In this document: positions 19,256 through 31,347 of the stretch, piece by piece | Layout of the letters: each line of letters begins with the position of its first letter | Numbering within the stretch: the stretch's first letter is position 1 | Origin: Corynespora cassiicola | Taxonomy: Eukaryota; Ascomycota; Dothideomycetes; Pleosporales; Corynesporascaceae | NCBI GenBank assembly: GCA_022059125.1 | Contig: JAEUWY010000005.1 | Coordinates: 4,526,001 to 4,590,000 of the forward strand | DNA: 64,000 nt | Direction: 5' to 3' | Notes under the pieces: model-generated | What the model was told of the DNA's origin: nothing | Database searches by the model: none | What the model saw: the letters and a program-made list of their open reading frames with translations, nothing else | Position numbers and translations under genes: made by a program

Positions 19256-20319
19256 CGTGTCTTGTCACTATCGTCTCGTATCGGTTCGTAAACTAGGTAC
19301 GTCTTCGAGCTCTGAGCGTCCGTCCACAAGGCTGAAATGCTGTAGATGCCAGACAATAATCCGCCGATGGACAGCCTGCAGACCCTTTTTATATGCCTGA
19401 GTCCCTGATCCAAACTCTTGCCTACCCACAACTTGGACATACTTTTTTGGATGCACCTCGGACATTCTGCCGGCATCGCGGCGCCAGCGCACGCCCACTC
19501 ATCGTGTGATCACGATTACCATGCACCGCATTTCCAAGTTTTCCGGCCATGCGTCGTGCTCCCATCAGCAAGTCAGTGATGTCGTTTCCGGCATGAGCCG
19601 CCGCGAAGGGGGGGGGAAGGGGAGGCGAAGATCGCTGCATGGGGCACATCTTGGCGAACGGGTTTCTTCCCACTGCGCGCTCGATAATGGGGGAGAGTGG
19701 CGCTGTGAGGGCTTCCCATTGGGAGGAGGGTGCGTCTACACAATTGAGCCTGTTTGGTGGACGTGCCGGGTGCATCCGGGCGCGGGTGGTGATCTGAGCA
19801 TCACATGATCGGCGCTGGCCAATGGGTCGGGTTAGTCATGCGCGTACATGAGGCTTTTGTCGGATGGGTAATGGGGAGTGGTGTTTTGGGAAAAGGCCAT
19901 GGGGCAATCGTTCGATCGTCAGAGGAGAGGGTTCGTTGTTCGCGAGGGAGGGGGAATGGATCGGCGGGTGCGCTGTGATCGCGCTGTGATGGAGCCTTCT
20001 AGAGCTGTCGCGACGCGGCAAGGTTTGGGGAACGGTGAAGCCCATTTGCTGGCGGCTTCAGTGTGATGGGAGGGAGGGTGTGCATGAGGACAAATGATTT
20101 GGAATTGACGTCATTCATTGCAGTGGTAGCAGGGAGGAAGAAGTGCAGACGATAACAAAGGACCCAAAAATTCGACAAGGAACTGTGCAGAAAGATGACA
20201 TGGAGCGCTTTGCATAAGGTGACGGGCCCTGACATCGGAGCATCTGTAATGCTGACGGAGTACCTATCTGGTAGCTGTGCAACAACCACACTCGGCATGC
20301 AGGACCCGAGAAAAGGAAA
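19256..20319. other. Intergenic, nothing recognised
   Basis: 1.06 kb with GC-rich, G-runs (for example GGGGGGGAAGGGGAGG near 19610) and only overlapping short frames. Promoter of the MARVEL gene at the left, 3' end of the biotin fusion gene at the right. Confidence 0.5.
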
Positions 20320-23300
20320 TCAGACCTTTCGAACCAGGGCAAGATGGCCTCCTGCCGACACTGTATCGCCAGGCTTGACCAGCAGCTTCTCCACTTTGAG
20401 CCTGCCATCGCCAAGCGTCGACACTGCGGAGTCCGGCGTCTTGACCGCGATTTCAAGTTTCATCGCCTCGAGAATGACGATCTGGGAAGAGTTAGCAAGA
20501 GTTGGCTGATCCAAGGCCTCACCAGCATACCACTGTGCCTTCCTTGACATCATCTCCCTCACCCACTTCGACTTTCCAAACATTGGCATCGACGGGTGCT
20601 TCGACTGAGAGCATGTTTGGGTCATCGAGAAGCTTCTCAACGGTCGACTCGTCGACTTGGCTCTCCGCCTTTTCCCTTCTCCACCGCTCCAAACTCTCAT
20701 TCTCCGCTTTGACCATCTCGTCCTGAGCTTCGGCTTGTTTTTTCCGTATCTCAGCCACCTCCGCTTGCGTATCCTGCAGCAGCTTATTGTGCGCGCCCAT
20801 GTCAAACTCAATCTCTTCATACTCAAACTCGTATTTGCCCGCCCGGAACCGCCCCAGCAGTTCATCCAGCTCTTGCTCGCTGACCTGGTAGTACGTGATG
20901 ATGTCAAAATCGCGGAAAATCCACGGCTGCTTGGAGAAGCCCGGCTTGTAGCCGTAGTAGTCCCAGCACGGAATTGTGCGCCCTGTCATCTGGTAGCCGC
21001 CGGGCGAGTCAACGGGATAGATCGACATGCAGCTCCCCGCCCATCCTACAGTGCCTTCGGGGGTGAAGACACGGGACGGGTTCATCTTGGGGCACGACAT
21101 GCGCTGGCGCGGATCTACGGGGAGGGAGACGGTGTTTCCGCAGAAGAAGCCGACGACTACGGCCATGAATTGGCCGTTGAGGTAAATGTCTTTGAGCTGC
21201 TGCGGCGTGAATGCATTGTTCTTGGCGACAAAGGCCAGGTTGTCGGGGAGGTATGGCGCGTGAGGGCGCTGGTTCGTCATGTAGCGCTGCGTAGCCTCGT
21301 CTTGGAGTTTGGACTCGAAAGCAATGGGGAGCTTGAAAAGGCGTGTCGGTACCTTGGTTGTGCGGAGATCACCGAGCTGGGATTCCACGGCCTGCAAGTG
21401 TGCGATCAGGTCCTTTCGGGGGAGTTTTGAGCCGTCATAGTATAGCAGTAGTGTCGTACAGCACCCCACGGTGTTGTAGAGATTGTCTTTGATGTTTGCT
21501 GGGGTCGAGGAAGAGTGCAAAGCGTTCTCAAGTGCCGTGACGCGACATCTGTGATTGAGATCGAAAGACTCGTTGCCGTATTCAACGATGAGATGGTCAT
21601 CGCCTCCCTAATATTGTGAGCGCAGTGACGATGTGGAAATGAAATAAACACTACCTGTCGATAGCGCACCCTAGGCACATGCTCGTCTCCCTCCTTATCC
21701 CAGATCACTGCCTTGCCAATCTCATCTTCATGGAAATCAACATGACAGCCTTGGATCTTTTCAATCTTGTCAAAATCATTGCCAGTGTTGATTGCTCGCT
21801 CTGTAGAGTCGAGAAAGGCATTCAGCTTTTCCCTCTTCTTCAAAGCATCATGAAGGCCGACCCGCACATACTTGAGAGTATTTCCCGCCTTCAGCTGGCC
21901 AAGTTTCCACCACTCGGCTCGAATCACTGTCGTACTACTGACAAAGCCTCCAAAATTCGGGCAATCTACTGGGAAAATACATGGCTCGTCGCCTGTCCAG
22001 TTGAGCGTGCCGAGTGGGTATCCGTATTCGATGACGTTGCTTGGATGGGCTCCGCCTTCACCGCCGTCCTTGCGCGCCCATTTGGGCACAGGTCCAACAA
22101 TACGAATGCCGCTGCGGGATGCATTGTGGGATATCTTCCATTCCGTGTTGTAGATCATCTCGATGTCTTCTGGAAGAAAGTAGCCTTCGTCGTGAGGACC
22201 AACCATCGCCTTAATCTCCCAGTTGGTTTTGTATTCGGGTCGCTTGCTTTCAGGGAGAGATACCTGGTCAACCTTCTCTGGGAGCTCGGCTGTTATCTGC
22301 AAAAGGTCCCCTGGCGCTAATGCTCGTCCCTGATAGCCGCCAATGGCAACCAAAGGAGACGTGGACTTGGAGCCAAAATAATCGGCTACTGTAGGAAAGC
22401 CACCGTATACGGCGAGGTATGAGCGACAGCCTCCTCCTGTAGTCTTGCCAATCTTGAGCTTCTGTCCAGCTTCGATCCTGACTTTGGTCCACATTGGAAA
22501 TTCTTCTCCGTCCAGCGATGTCTCCATAGGTGCACCGCAGAGCGCAACAATGGCCGGTCCAACGAAACGCAGCTCTGGCCCACTCAGGGTAATTTCGAGG
22601 CCCTCTTTTCCACGAGGATTTCCTACCAGCATGTTTGCAATTTGAAATGCTAAAGGATCCATGGGGCCAGAATTCGGGATGCCTTTGCCCACAGATGGGC
22701 GTGCTGGAAGATCTTGAATCAGAGTATAGGCGCCCGCTGATATCACGTCGATAGCATGAGGAATGTATTTGAAATCCTTCAAGAAGCTCGTCATGGTATC
22801 TCCAGATGTGAAGCGTGAATCTTCCAAGATCTCCGCCAAAAACTCAAGATTGGTTGGCGGTCCACAAATTGATGACTCTGTGAGTAAGGTCTTCATCCCA
22901 GCGATTGCATCGCCGCGAGATTGAGCATGTACCATGGCCTTGGCTATCAGAGGGTCTAGTAATGTTAGAGGATGTTAATAGATGATCCACAGTACGTACC
23001 ATAATTTGGCGTAATACGAGAGCCGGTAAAAACCCAAGTATCAATACGGCTGCCTGGAACATCCTTCCATTCCACCTTCTGCAGGAGACCAGGTGAGGGT
23101 GCATAGTCTTTGAGAGGATTCTCTGCATACACGCGGGCCTCGATTGAAGATCCAGATGGCTTGGTGGGTTGCATGCTCTTGACAGCGTTGCCTTCCAGCC
23201 CACCTTTCCCTGCTAATTGAGCGTCAGCTTGTTTCAGCATGAGCTCGACAAGGTCTACATTGTAGCAAAGCTCGGTGATGCCGTGCTCAACCTGAAGACG

Positions 23301-24306
23301 AGTGTTCATCTCCAAGAAAAAGAAGTCTCCAGATTTGTCATCTACAAGATACTCAATGGTGCCGGCCGAGCCATATCCAATGGATTCTGCGAGCCGCACA
23401 GCGGCGTCTCCAAGTTTTGCCCGCAGTTTGGGATGTCTCTCCACAAATGGACTCGGGCATTCTTCGACGACTTTTTGATGGCGTCGCTGTATTGAGCATT
23501 CTAGTGATCCATTAGCCCATGCCAAAGATGCTTCGTCTTGGGAGCAGGGTTGCAGGCTTACCGCGCTCCCCAAAGTGGATGGCCTGTCCCTGTCCGTTGC
23601 CAAAGACCTGCACTTCAATGTGGTGGCTGGCGGGATAATACGCCTCGATAAATACGCCAGGGTTCTTGAACAATGTCTTTCCTCGTGACTGTACCATCCG
23701 GAAACCCTCTCTCACTTCGTCTGTGCTGTTGCATGTGATCAAACCCATGCCACCGCCACCGCCAGTCGCCTTTAGCATGACAGGAAAGCCGATGCCCTCT
23801 GCAGCCTTGGCGGCATCTTCCTCATCTTCGACCAGTCCCTTGGTTCCAGGAACAATGGGGACGTCTGCTTTCTCTGCAAGCCCTCGCGCAATGTGCTTCA
23901 CGCCAAATGCCTCGATGGACTCGGGTGACGGGCCCACCCACACAATACCTGCCTCATTCACCTGACGTGCAAAGTGCGCATTTTCGCTGAGGAATCCATA
24001 GCCCGGGATTATGGCATCGGCACCCTTGTCCTTTGCTATCTGGATAATCGCATCTTCGTCGGTGTATGCAGTAGCATTACTGCCGGGCAAAAGCACTGCT
24101 TCGTCGGCTTCTCGCACGTGCTGGGACGCCGAATCTGCTTCGGAATAAATGGCAACGGTCCTGACTTTTAGTCTTCTGGCTGTCTTGCAAATGCGCACCT
24201 GCGATGGATGATGTCAGGAAGTGTAATGGCGGGAGGGGATGCCAAGCCAAGCGCGTACCGCGATCTCGCCTCGATTCGCGACGACGAGCGTGTTGAGTTT
24301 CTCCAT
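20320..24306 (-). CDS. Biotin carboxylase-KipA-KipI-biotinyl fusion (urea carboxylase-like)
   Basis: Six exons: 24306-24259, 24198-23562, 23500-23000, 22955-21655, 21607-20531 and 20481-20320, giving 1241 aa. Domains in order: biotin carboxylase about 1-450 (LVVANRGEIAVRI; ATP-grasp KATGGGGGMGL near 159; EMNTRLQVEH near 292, the urea-carboxylase variant); KipA/AHS2 about 460-780 (GAYTLIQDLPARP, NSGPMDPLAF, VYGGFPTVADYFGSKST); KipI/AHS1 about 830-1060 (YDGSKLPRKDL, VVGFFCGN, GGYQMTGRTIP); and a C-terminal biotinyl domain with the biotinylation motif EAMKLE near 1193-1198. The allophanate hydrolase/amidase domain of urea amidolyase is absent at both ends. This is the architecture of a biotin-dependent carboxylase with KipI-KipA as carboxyltransferase. 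The divergent YcsF-family neighbour suggests a substrate such as 5-oxoproline or another cyclic amide rather than plain urea. Confidence 0.9.
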
Positions 24307-24801
24307 TTGTATTCAGTCTTCGCACAGCGTCCTTTTCGCATCTAACTATTCACACACAGCCGGAGAGGGATCTCGAGAATTATGGCTCCGACATCTCCAC
24401 TGATATCCCGCACTTGAGCGCCTGACGGCTATCTAAGCCCCGCCGGCTCCTCCGCAGACTCGCCCGCATCGCGTCGAACCAAGCTGCCGCCCAGCACGTG
24501 TCGTTCGCCATTCCGGGCCCGCTTACGATGTGATCATCCCGCATCAGGCCATACTGAACATTCTATAGCAATGGAACTGCTTGAATTGGGATTAGTCGGC
24601 GTCAAGAGCGCAGACGTCATCCCCGGAAGTAGGGAAGAGTGGGGAGATGGAGGGGCTGCGCGATAAACTATTGCTGGGCTGCCGTCACTCCAACTACTCC
24701 AACAAACTCCAACTGGAGGCTTCAAAACTAGGATACATTTCGACCCATCCAGGCCTTCTCTAAACACACCGTCGCACACACTACCAGACGAGACTCAAAC
24801 G
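24307..24801. promoter_or_regulatory. Bidirectional promoter with GATA-type motifs
   Basis: 495 bp separate the two divergent ATGs. It contains AGATAG on the minus strand at 24429-24434 and CGATAA on the plus strand at 24661-24666, both matching HGATAR, the core recognised by AreA/Nit2 GATA factors in nitrogen control. An AGACGTCA word (near the CRE consensus) lies near 24611. The motifs are short and two would not be rare by chance, so nitrogen regulation is a hypothesis. Confidence 0.45.
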
Positions 24802-25618
24802 ATGCCAGCCATCAAACACCCCGTCAAGATCAATGTTGATTTAGGCGAAGGCTACGGAAACTTCAAGTGCGGACCCGATGACGAGCTCATCCCGCTCATC
24901 GACCACGCGAACATTGCGTGCGGTTTCCACGCTGGGTGCGAAACCTGTTTGCATACTGGTCTTCAGCTAGGCTGACCTTTAAAGCGACCCCTTGATCATG
25001 CAGCAGACTGTTCTCGCCTGCAAGAAACACGGCATTGCAGTCGGCGCGCATCCAGGCCTTCCAGACATACAGGGGTTCGGCAGAAGGGAAATCAAAATGT
25101 CACCCGAGGAGCTTACCGCTGCGGTCCGCTACCAGGTTGGTGCCCTCAAGGCTTTCCTTGACGCCGAGGACATGCCTTTGCACCACGTCAAGCCTCACGG
25201 AATACTCTACGGAATGATGTATCGAGATAGAGAGGTGTGCAGGGCCGTCTACGCAGGTGTACCCAAGGGAATAACTGTGTTGGGTCTCGCTGGCACCATA
25301 CACGAGGAGATCGCCAAAGAGCTGGGTCTGCCTTTTGTAGCCGAGCTTTATGGCGACGTAAAGTACAATTCGGACAGGACGCTTGTCATTGATCGGAAGA
25401 AGAAGCCATGGCATCCAGACGAGACAAAGAAACACGTCAGAACGCAAGTGGAAAATGCCTCGGTGACCGCCGTGACTGGTGAAGAGCTCCAGTTACCCAT
25501 CGGCGATTACCAAGTCTCGCTGTGCTGTCATTCGGATTCTCCCGGAGCCGTTGAAATTGTTACTGCGGCCCGGCAGATTGTTGACGAGTTCAACAACAAA
25601 CACTTTTCAAAGTCTTAA
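24802..25618 (+). CDS. LamB/YcsF family protein (PxpA-like, 5-oxoprolinase subunit A type)
   Basis: Two exons, 24802-24935 and 24985-25618, giving 255 aa, the usual length of the bacterial family. Hallmarks: [10 protein letters not shown] at the N-terminus, NIACGFHAG across the exon junction, [21 protein letters not shown] and the C-terminal CCHSDSP. In bacteria PxpA works with PxpB (KipI) and PxpC (KipA) to hydrolyse 5-oxoproline with ATP. Here the KipI and KipA domains are in the divergent gene, fused to biotin carboxylase and biotinyl domains. The eukaryotic intron and codon use match the surroundings, so any transfer from bacteria is old. It is probably cytosolic; no targeting signal is visible. 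Confidence 0.88.
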
Positions 25619-25795
25619 CGCTCAAGAAAAAGAAAGTATATTGAATTTCTGCTTGTCGCTCAAGTATCCGGATATCATTAACACAAAAATAAAACCTTAT
25701 CCGCAAAAGCCTGTGTACGCCAATTTTCCTTTGCATCAGGTATATCTACACCCGTTGGTTCTTCATTTTGCTCACAATACTCTCATGCTCGAACG

Positions 25796-26560
25796 CTACC
25801 GATAGCCACGGAGCTCCAGCTGTTCGGGGTGGACGGATGCCTCGTGGCCTGCTGTCGAGGCCGAGGCGCCATAAATCTGAAATGACGACGAGGTATCGTA
25901 CTTGTTCGTGGAATCGAATAGGTCTCCGTCCTCCTCAAGCAATTCGTCGAATTCTTCATCGTCTATTGGCTCCAAGGTTTCATACACCTCAATTGTGATC
26001 CATGTCGATAGCGGTGAATGAGGAGAGTCCCTTCTAGTCGGTTCTGGCAATGTAATTGGAGATGGCCAGACTTTAGTTGTAGGTGACGGTGCAACCGCGG
26101 GCGTTATGGATGCTGGTGGGGTCTCTGCCGTGCCTGTCGGATCCGCAATCAAAAATCCCCTGGCCTCGGTGAGAACGAATCGCGATAGCGAAAGCGAATT
26201 GATCTGGGCGACTTCTTCTAGAAGCCTCTCTGCCTGGCTCTTTTCTCCCACGTCCAAGTCTACTGTGATGTGGGCGTCGCTTGGAGCTGGCTTTTCCAGC
26301 GGTAGTTGTTGTATAGGAACCTGCTTTGCCAATGGAATCTGCTCGCCCGACCGGAATCTCTCTCGCGCGCCGTACCAAACTGGTGTCCCAGAATCCAGAT
26401 CTAGTTCGATGCTCGTGTCGAATTCGGATGTGGCCTTCATCTCCCACCCCTCGCCTCCAAAGTGGACATGTAGCCATACGAATAGAGATATTAACACCAA
26501 CGCCGCTGTAAGTGTAATATTGAAATGGCGACGAGCCCGCGTCGCGTCTGAGGGAAACAT
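25796..26560 (-). CDS. Single-pass membrane protein, function unknown
   Basis: Single exon, 254 aa from the ATG at 26560. A short basic N-terminus (RARRHFN) precedes one transmembrane helix (ITLTAALVLISLFVWLHV, about 14-32). The rest is acidic and Pro/Ser/Thr-rich without recognised domains; it ends with a Glu/Asp cluster (DDEEFDELLEEDGD) and LELRGYR. The topology looks like a signal-anchor protein with a lumenal or extracellular acidic region. It converges tightly on the YcsF gene (about 180 bp between stops). Confidence 0.6.
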   Translation of the reverse strand: MFPSDATRARRHFNITLTAALVLISLFVWLHVHFGGEGWEMKATSEFDTSIELDLDSGTPVWYGARERFRSGEQIPLAKQVPIQQLPLEKPAPSDAHITVDLDVGEKSQAERLLEEVAQINSLSLSRFVLTEARGFLIADPTGTAETPPASITPAVAPSPTTKVWPSPITLPEPTRRDSPHSPLSTWITIEVYETLEPIDDEEFDELLEEDGDLFDSTNKYDTSSSFQIYGASASTAGHEASVHPEQLELRGYR

Positions 26561-27819
26561 TGTAACGAACAAGAAAAACCAAGGCTGAATAAAAAAAAGG
26601 ATGAATCAAGAGCCAGCAATGTCGCTATACCATGTCGTATTTCTCGCAAAGAACAAAATCTTGCAAAACAAGAGAGATCAGCGAGAGAAGGAAAATGAGA
26701 TTCGACCAGTGGAGGAATCCTCTAGACGCCGCAAGGTGTAGTCGGGGTTGGCAACATCTTGTCGTTGACCGACCGGTGATCCAACACGATTTAACCCATT
26801 TGGGAACCCTTCGCGTTGGCGGGGGGCGTAAGCGCTCAGAAACGCGTTTCCTTCCACTCACAGGCCTGTCAAATTCACGAGAGCCTTGTTCGAGACCAAG
26901 ACCGTGCCAGTGGAGCTTTGAGGCGGTGCTGCAGACATACCCAACTCCTGCACAGTAGCTTCACGCCCGCTTGTGTAACTGCTGGTGCCCCGTGGACAGC
27001 CCTGGCCTTCGACGGCTCAAAAAAATTATACACGCGACCTTCGCCTGAAGTGAAATTAAATATGAGGGTTCTATACTTGAGGGCTAGACTCTTAGCAGGC
27101 CTATACCGTCGCCCGCGGCACAATGTTCTCCTAAGCCGCTACCAAGATCCACGATGACGCTAACCATGCGCCACAAGTTTCATGGACGTCGAGGCGGACT
27201 TGAACATCAAATGCCATTCGAAGCACTCATAAACATCTCATTAACATCTCAATGGCAGTCTCGGTGTATCGCTGTGAACAAGGGGCAATGACAGCCTCTG
27301 TCACATGACCTGGCCAAGAGAACCTTGGGAGCTTGGAAGGATTTTGGCCCCCATTTGACATCATTCATGATTCCATCCCCTAATTTTATTGTGTTCATTT
27401 CCATCTTCTTTTATCTCCTCGAGATCTCGCGTTGCAATTTGCATCGTGTTCGTTCGTTGGCCTACTCGATTTCGCCCATTCCAGGTGCCTGACTGCGCAG
27501 GATCCTCTACATTTCTTTCCAGGCTGGATTCATTGGCTTTTCTGCCTTAATAGATTCCGTTACCGATAGCATTGATAAGTCGCTGCAGCGGAAGCGCATC
27601 TCCCGCGTGGCAGAGTTTCAATCCGCGTCCCACACCCTTGAGCCGAACTCTTGGCCACCAAATCCGGCGCCTTGAAGCCACACAAACCTGGGGCTCTGCT
27701 TGAGCACATGTCGTGGAGCCATATGCAACCGGTCGCTTCTTGACAAATCCGAGTAAAGGCTCTTTAAAGCCACAATTTTGCGCTATTCAAAGGCCAAATT
27801 CGCGATCATCCGCAACACC
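26561..27819. other. Intergenic, nothing recognised
   Basis: 1.26 kb between divergently transcribed genes. Only short frames without family features. An 11-nt word (AACATCTCATT/A) recurs at 27230-27252. Presumably promoter sequence for both neighbours. Confidence 0.5.
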
Positions 27820-29035
27820 ATGCCTAATCTACATACCTACGCTCTGCTCGCTGCAGCCATCATACCGCCAATACGCGCACAAAACTCTCGAAACTGGCCT
27901 GGCTGGGATGGCATTCAAACCATATTCTCATTTGGTGATTCATACACGGATACTGGCTTTGAAATCAATGGAACACAACCAAACCCTTCAAATCCATTTG
28001 GAAACCCCGACTTTCCTGGAAAAACATTTTCAAACGGCAGAAACTGGATTGACTTTCTCGCCTATTCATACAATGATTCTTATGTCTCCGTCTACAACCT
28101 TGCCAAGGGAGGGGCAAGCGTGGATTCGTTTGGAGGCCCGAACCCTTTTCGCCCGTTCGACCAGCAAGTAGAAGACTTTTTTCTGCCAAACTATTCACAA
28201 AATGACACCAGTAACGCCACATGGTCATCCAACGACACCCTTTTCACTGCATTCTTTGGGATAAACGACGTAAATGCGAGCTACAAGCTTGGTAAAAGCA
28301 ACATGTCGGCCCTACACCAAACCATCTTTGCAACCTACACGCGGCTTGTGGAGGCTCTTTACCAAGCCGGAGCCAAGAACTTTGTGTTCATGAACGTTCC
28401 CGCAATCAACCGATCACCGGCTATTGTCGTTCAGGCGGGAGATGCCGAAGCTCTTGCCGAAGCCAATAGGGTTGCAGTGGAGGATTTCAACACGCGCTTG
28501 TCAGACATGGTCCAAGGCTTCGTCGAGAAGCATGAAGATGTAGCAGTCTTCACCTTGGACAACAACAAGCTCTACAACCAGGTGCTAGATGATCCGGCAA
28601 GTAGACCAGAAACTGAAGTGTACACCAATACAACTGGCGTCTGTTACGCATATGCATATGGAAGGTCAGTAAATTATCCCCTCGTCTCGGCAGAGCTAAC
28701 CAATCCATAGCCGAGACTTTAATGAAGACAACTTCAACAAAACATGTGGAGCGCCTCAAAAGGCATACTTTTGGCTCGATTCCCTCCATCCCACACCTCC
28801 GATCCACGACGCCATGGCCGCGGATGTTGCGGCCATGCTAAGAGACAACAGGTTCGTTAGCGTGGCGTCTTCAAACTCAACGGACTCCACGCTTCAGCCA
28901 AACTCGACGACCCCGGCAGACCCATCCAGTTCTTCGGACACAAGCGATGCTTCTTCATCCTTTATGTCAACGACCAACCCGCTCTGGAACATCGTCTGCC
29001 TTGGCGCATTCTTGCTAGCTTTCGACCTACTATAG
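27820..29035 (+). CDS. Secreted GDSL/SGNH esterase with probable GPI anchor
   Basis: Two exons, 27820-28664 and 28711-29035, giving 389 aa. Signal peptide 1-20 (ALLAAAIIPPIRA). SGNH blocks: FSFGDSYTDTGF with catalytic S41, NLAKGGASVD, FFGINDVN with N149, and WLDSLHPT with D305 and H308. This arrangement matches fungal carbohydrate esterase family 16 acetyl esterases that deacetylate xylo-oligosaccharides. Many N-glycosylation sites are present. The C-terminus is a Ser/Thr-rich stalk followed by a hydrophobic tail (IVCLGAFLLAFDLL), as in GPI-anchored proteins, so it probably stays on the cell surface. The ATG at 27820 was chosen because it starts directly at the signal peptide; an in-frame upstream codon lacks ATG. 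Confidence 0.87.
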
Positions 29036-30030
29036 CCGAATTCAATGATGCGAACCCCGTGTCGCCTTGCATATTCACCAAGCCGAATCGAAATATACCT
29101 TCCACACAAGGAAGTTGCCCCAAAGCATCGAAAAATGCACTAACCGGTCGGGGAATTTTTTATAAGAGCGCGGAAGGCTGAAACGCCTGGGACAGGCCTG
29201 CTGCGGGAGTGTATTGGGACAAGGAAATAGGGCTAGGTTGCGCAAAGCTTATGTGCATAGTAGGCCCGCCTTGGAGACCGTCCACCAAGACGGAAAACCG
29301 TAGTGTTTCATCCAATGGAGGCAGCCCTTTGCAGCTCCTGTTGATGTCTAAGGCACACCATAGATGGCCTTGGTTTACCAGCACAGGAAATCCAATGTCT
29401 ATCACTACAAATGTAGAATAGCTATCATGCTGCAAATCGATTCTTTGCGATTTAGCCGGATGTACGTACATGCCGACCCATATCCGTATGCAGCCACCGT
29501 GCTTTCGTTCTGAGATCCTGGCCGACTGTGTCGGCACCCCTCAATTCTAACCCCATCGCCAGAAGAGTACTGAATAGGAATAATCGGAATGATCCGACAA
29601 TCCGGAGTTTCTCCATTTGATCTTGGTATTGAGGCCTCCGACACGGGCCTCTGTAACATCTGTTGTTGCAGCACGATTCCTCATCAGAATCGCCGTTTCC
29701 GGTTAGCGCGAAAGCTCAGCCTGACGCCGCCTTACTGCCTTAGGAAATGGCGAGTTGAGGAATCAGTGCCAGATCGGTATCACAATTGTAACTGCGGAAT
29801 TCATTCGGCTTCATTACCGCAAGGCGCCATGTAATCATGGCTGAATTAAAATAAAAGAAGAGGCTGAGCACACACTTTGGAAGACATCAGCAGTGCTGGA
29901 TTTGAAATCTCTCGAGCAATCTTTCTTATAAAGTCTTTTGGTTGACGTTTGAGACGTCTTCGTCCATTCATTCACACGCCTCGCAATCATTCATACAAGT
30001 CTATAATCGGATTATATATTAATCGCCGCC
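29036..30030. other. Intergenic, one doubtful frame
   Basis: About 1 kb. On the minus strand, 29480-29160 encodes a protein-like stretch (STFVVIDIGFPVLVNQ, then ETLRFSVLVDGLQGG) but has no convincing start or splice partner, so no gene is called. The right end is the promoter of the gene at 30031, with a TTATATATTAA box at 30012-30022, only 9-19 nt before the ATG. Confidence 0.4.
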
Positions 30031-31347
30031 ATGCTTTTCACCGCTCCTTTTGTGGCCATTTCGTTGGCGACCACGGCTCTCGCCTCCCCGATATCAAGCT
30101 CTAGCTCTCGAAGCAGCGTCATTCTCCCTCGCCGTGAAGCGAAACCGGCAGGGATGACTGCCAAAGCCATATACTTTATCACCAACGATGAAGCCGGAAA
30201 TGGAGTTGGAGCCATTTCCATCAACCGCGACGGAACACTCAAGGAGGCATCCATCACCAACACGGGCGGCAATGGTGCCATCGCGGTGGATGCTGATGGG
30301 AAGCCTGCAGTCCCTGATGCATTGATCAGCCAGTCGGCTCTGGCCGTTGCTGGCTCGGTACGTTATTGTTAAATGATCAAACGAACCATTGCTAACATCT
30401 AAAAGCACATCTTTGCAGTCAATGCCGGCTCCAACACTGTTTCCATGCTCACAGTATCTCCAAACGACCCTCTATCCCTCCAGATGGTAGGACAACCCGC
30501 CGCTCTACCCGGAACATTCCCCAACACCGTCGCCGCCTCAATGAAAAACTCCCTGGTCTGCGTCGGCACCACAGGATCGCAAGCCGGAATATCCTGCGCC
30601 AACTTCGACGCGCAGAACGGCATCGGGAAGATGGATGCACTACGTCCCTTTGAACTAGGCCAAAGCGACCCTCCAGCAGGCCCTCTAAACACCGTCTCTC
30701 AAACGCTATTCTCCGAGGACGAAAGCATGCTCTTCGCAATGGTAAAAGGAGACCCTACCAAGAACAACACTGGGTTCATGAGCGCCATCCCCGTCGAAGG
30801 AGGAGCTGCATCTCAGGACGGAGCATGCGCAGGTATGGGCAAGCTCTCGGCCAAAGAAACCCGCTCGAGCCCTATGGGCACGGCTGTTCTCTTTGGCTCA
30901 GCCGTCATCCCCGGCTCCAACCCTCCCCAGATCTTTGTCACGGACGCTTCCTTTGGTGCCGGCATTCTCTCCGTCGATGACGCAAGCCAGGCAACGCTCG
31001 TTGCGAACCAATCCATCGCAGACCAAATGGCTACCTGCTGGGCGACCGTTTCGGAGGCCACCAACACCGCGTTTGTGACTGATGTCGGCATCAATCGCAT
31101 TGTGGAGATGAGCCTCAAGGATGCGAGTATCGTTGGACAGATGGATCTCCGGGGTGTTACTCCTGACCCTGGCCTTATCGATCTCAAGGCTGCTGGGAAC
31201 TTTGTCTATGCTTTGTCGCCTGGGAATGGGACGACTGAGGCGGCGATTAGTGTCATGGATGCTATGAGTAAGAAGTTAGTGCAGCATGCGACATTGGGAT
31301 TTCTTGGGGTTAAGGCTACGGCTATGGGGATGCAGGCTATGATGTAG
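30031..31347 (+). CDS. Secreted beta-propeller/lactonase-like protein (3-carboxymuconate cyclase type)
   Basis: Two exons, 30031-30357 and 30406-31347, giving 422 aa. Signal peptide about 1-19 (APFVAISLATTALASP), followed by a dibasic RR that may be a Kex2 site. The mature part repeats blade-like units (IYFITNDEAGNGVGAISI, IFAVNAGSNTVSM, IFVTDASFGAGILSV, AFVTDVGINRIVEM, VYALSPGNG), which match the seven-bladed 6-phosphogluconolactonase/muconate cyclase superfamily found as secreted proteins and allergen-like antigens in many fungi. The enzyme activity of these secreted forms is generally unknown. The intron has a GCTAAC branch point and restores the blade AGS-HIFAVN. Confidence 0.78.

Noticed and set aside
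20320..24306. Annotation as complete urea amidolyase
   Set aside because: The allophanate hydrolase (amidase) domain is absent; the protein starts directly with biotin carboxylase and stops after the biotinyl domain.
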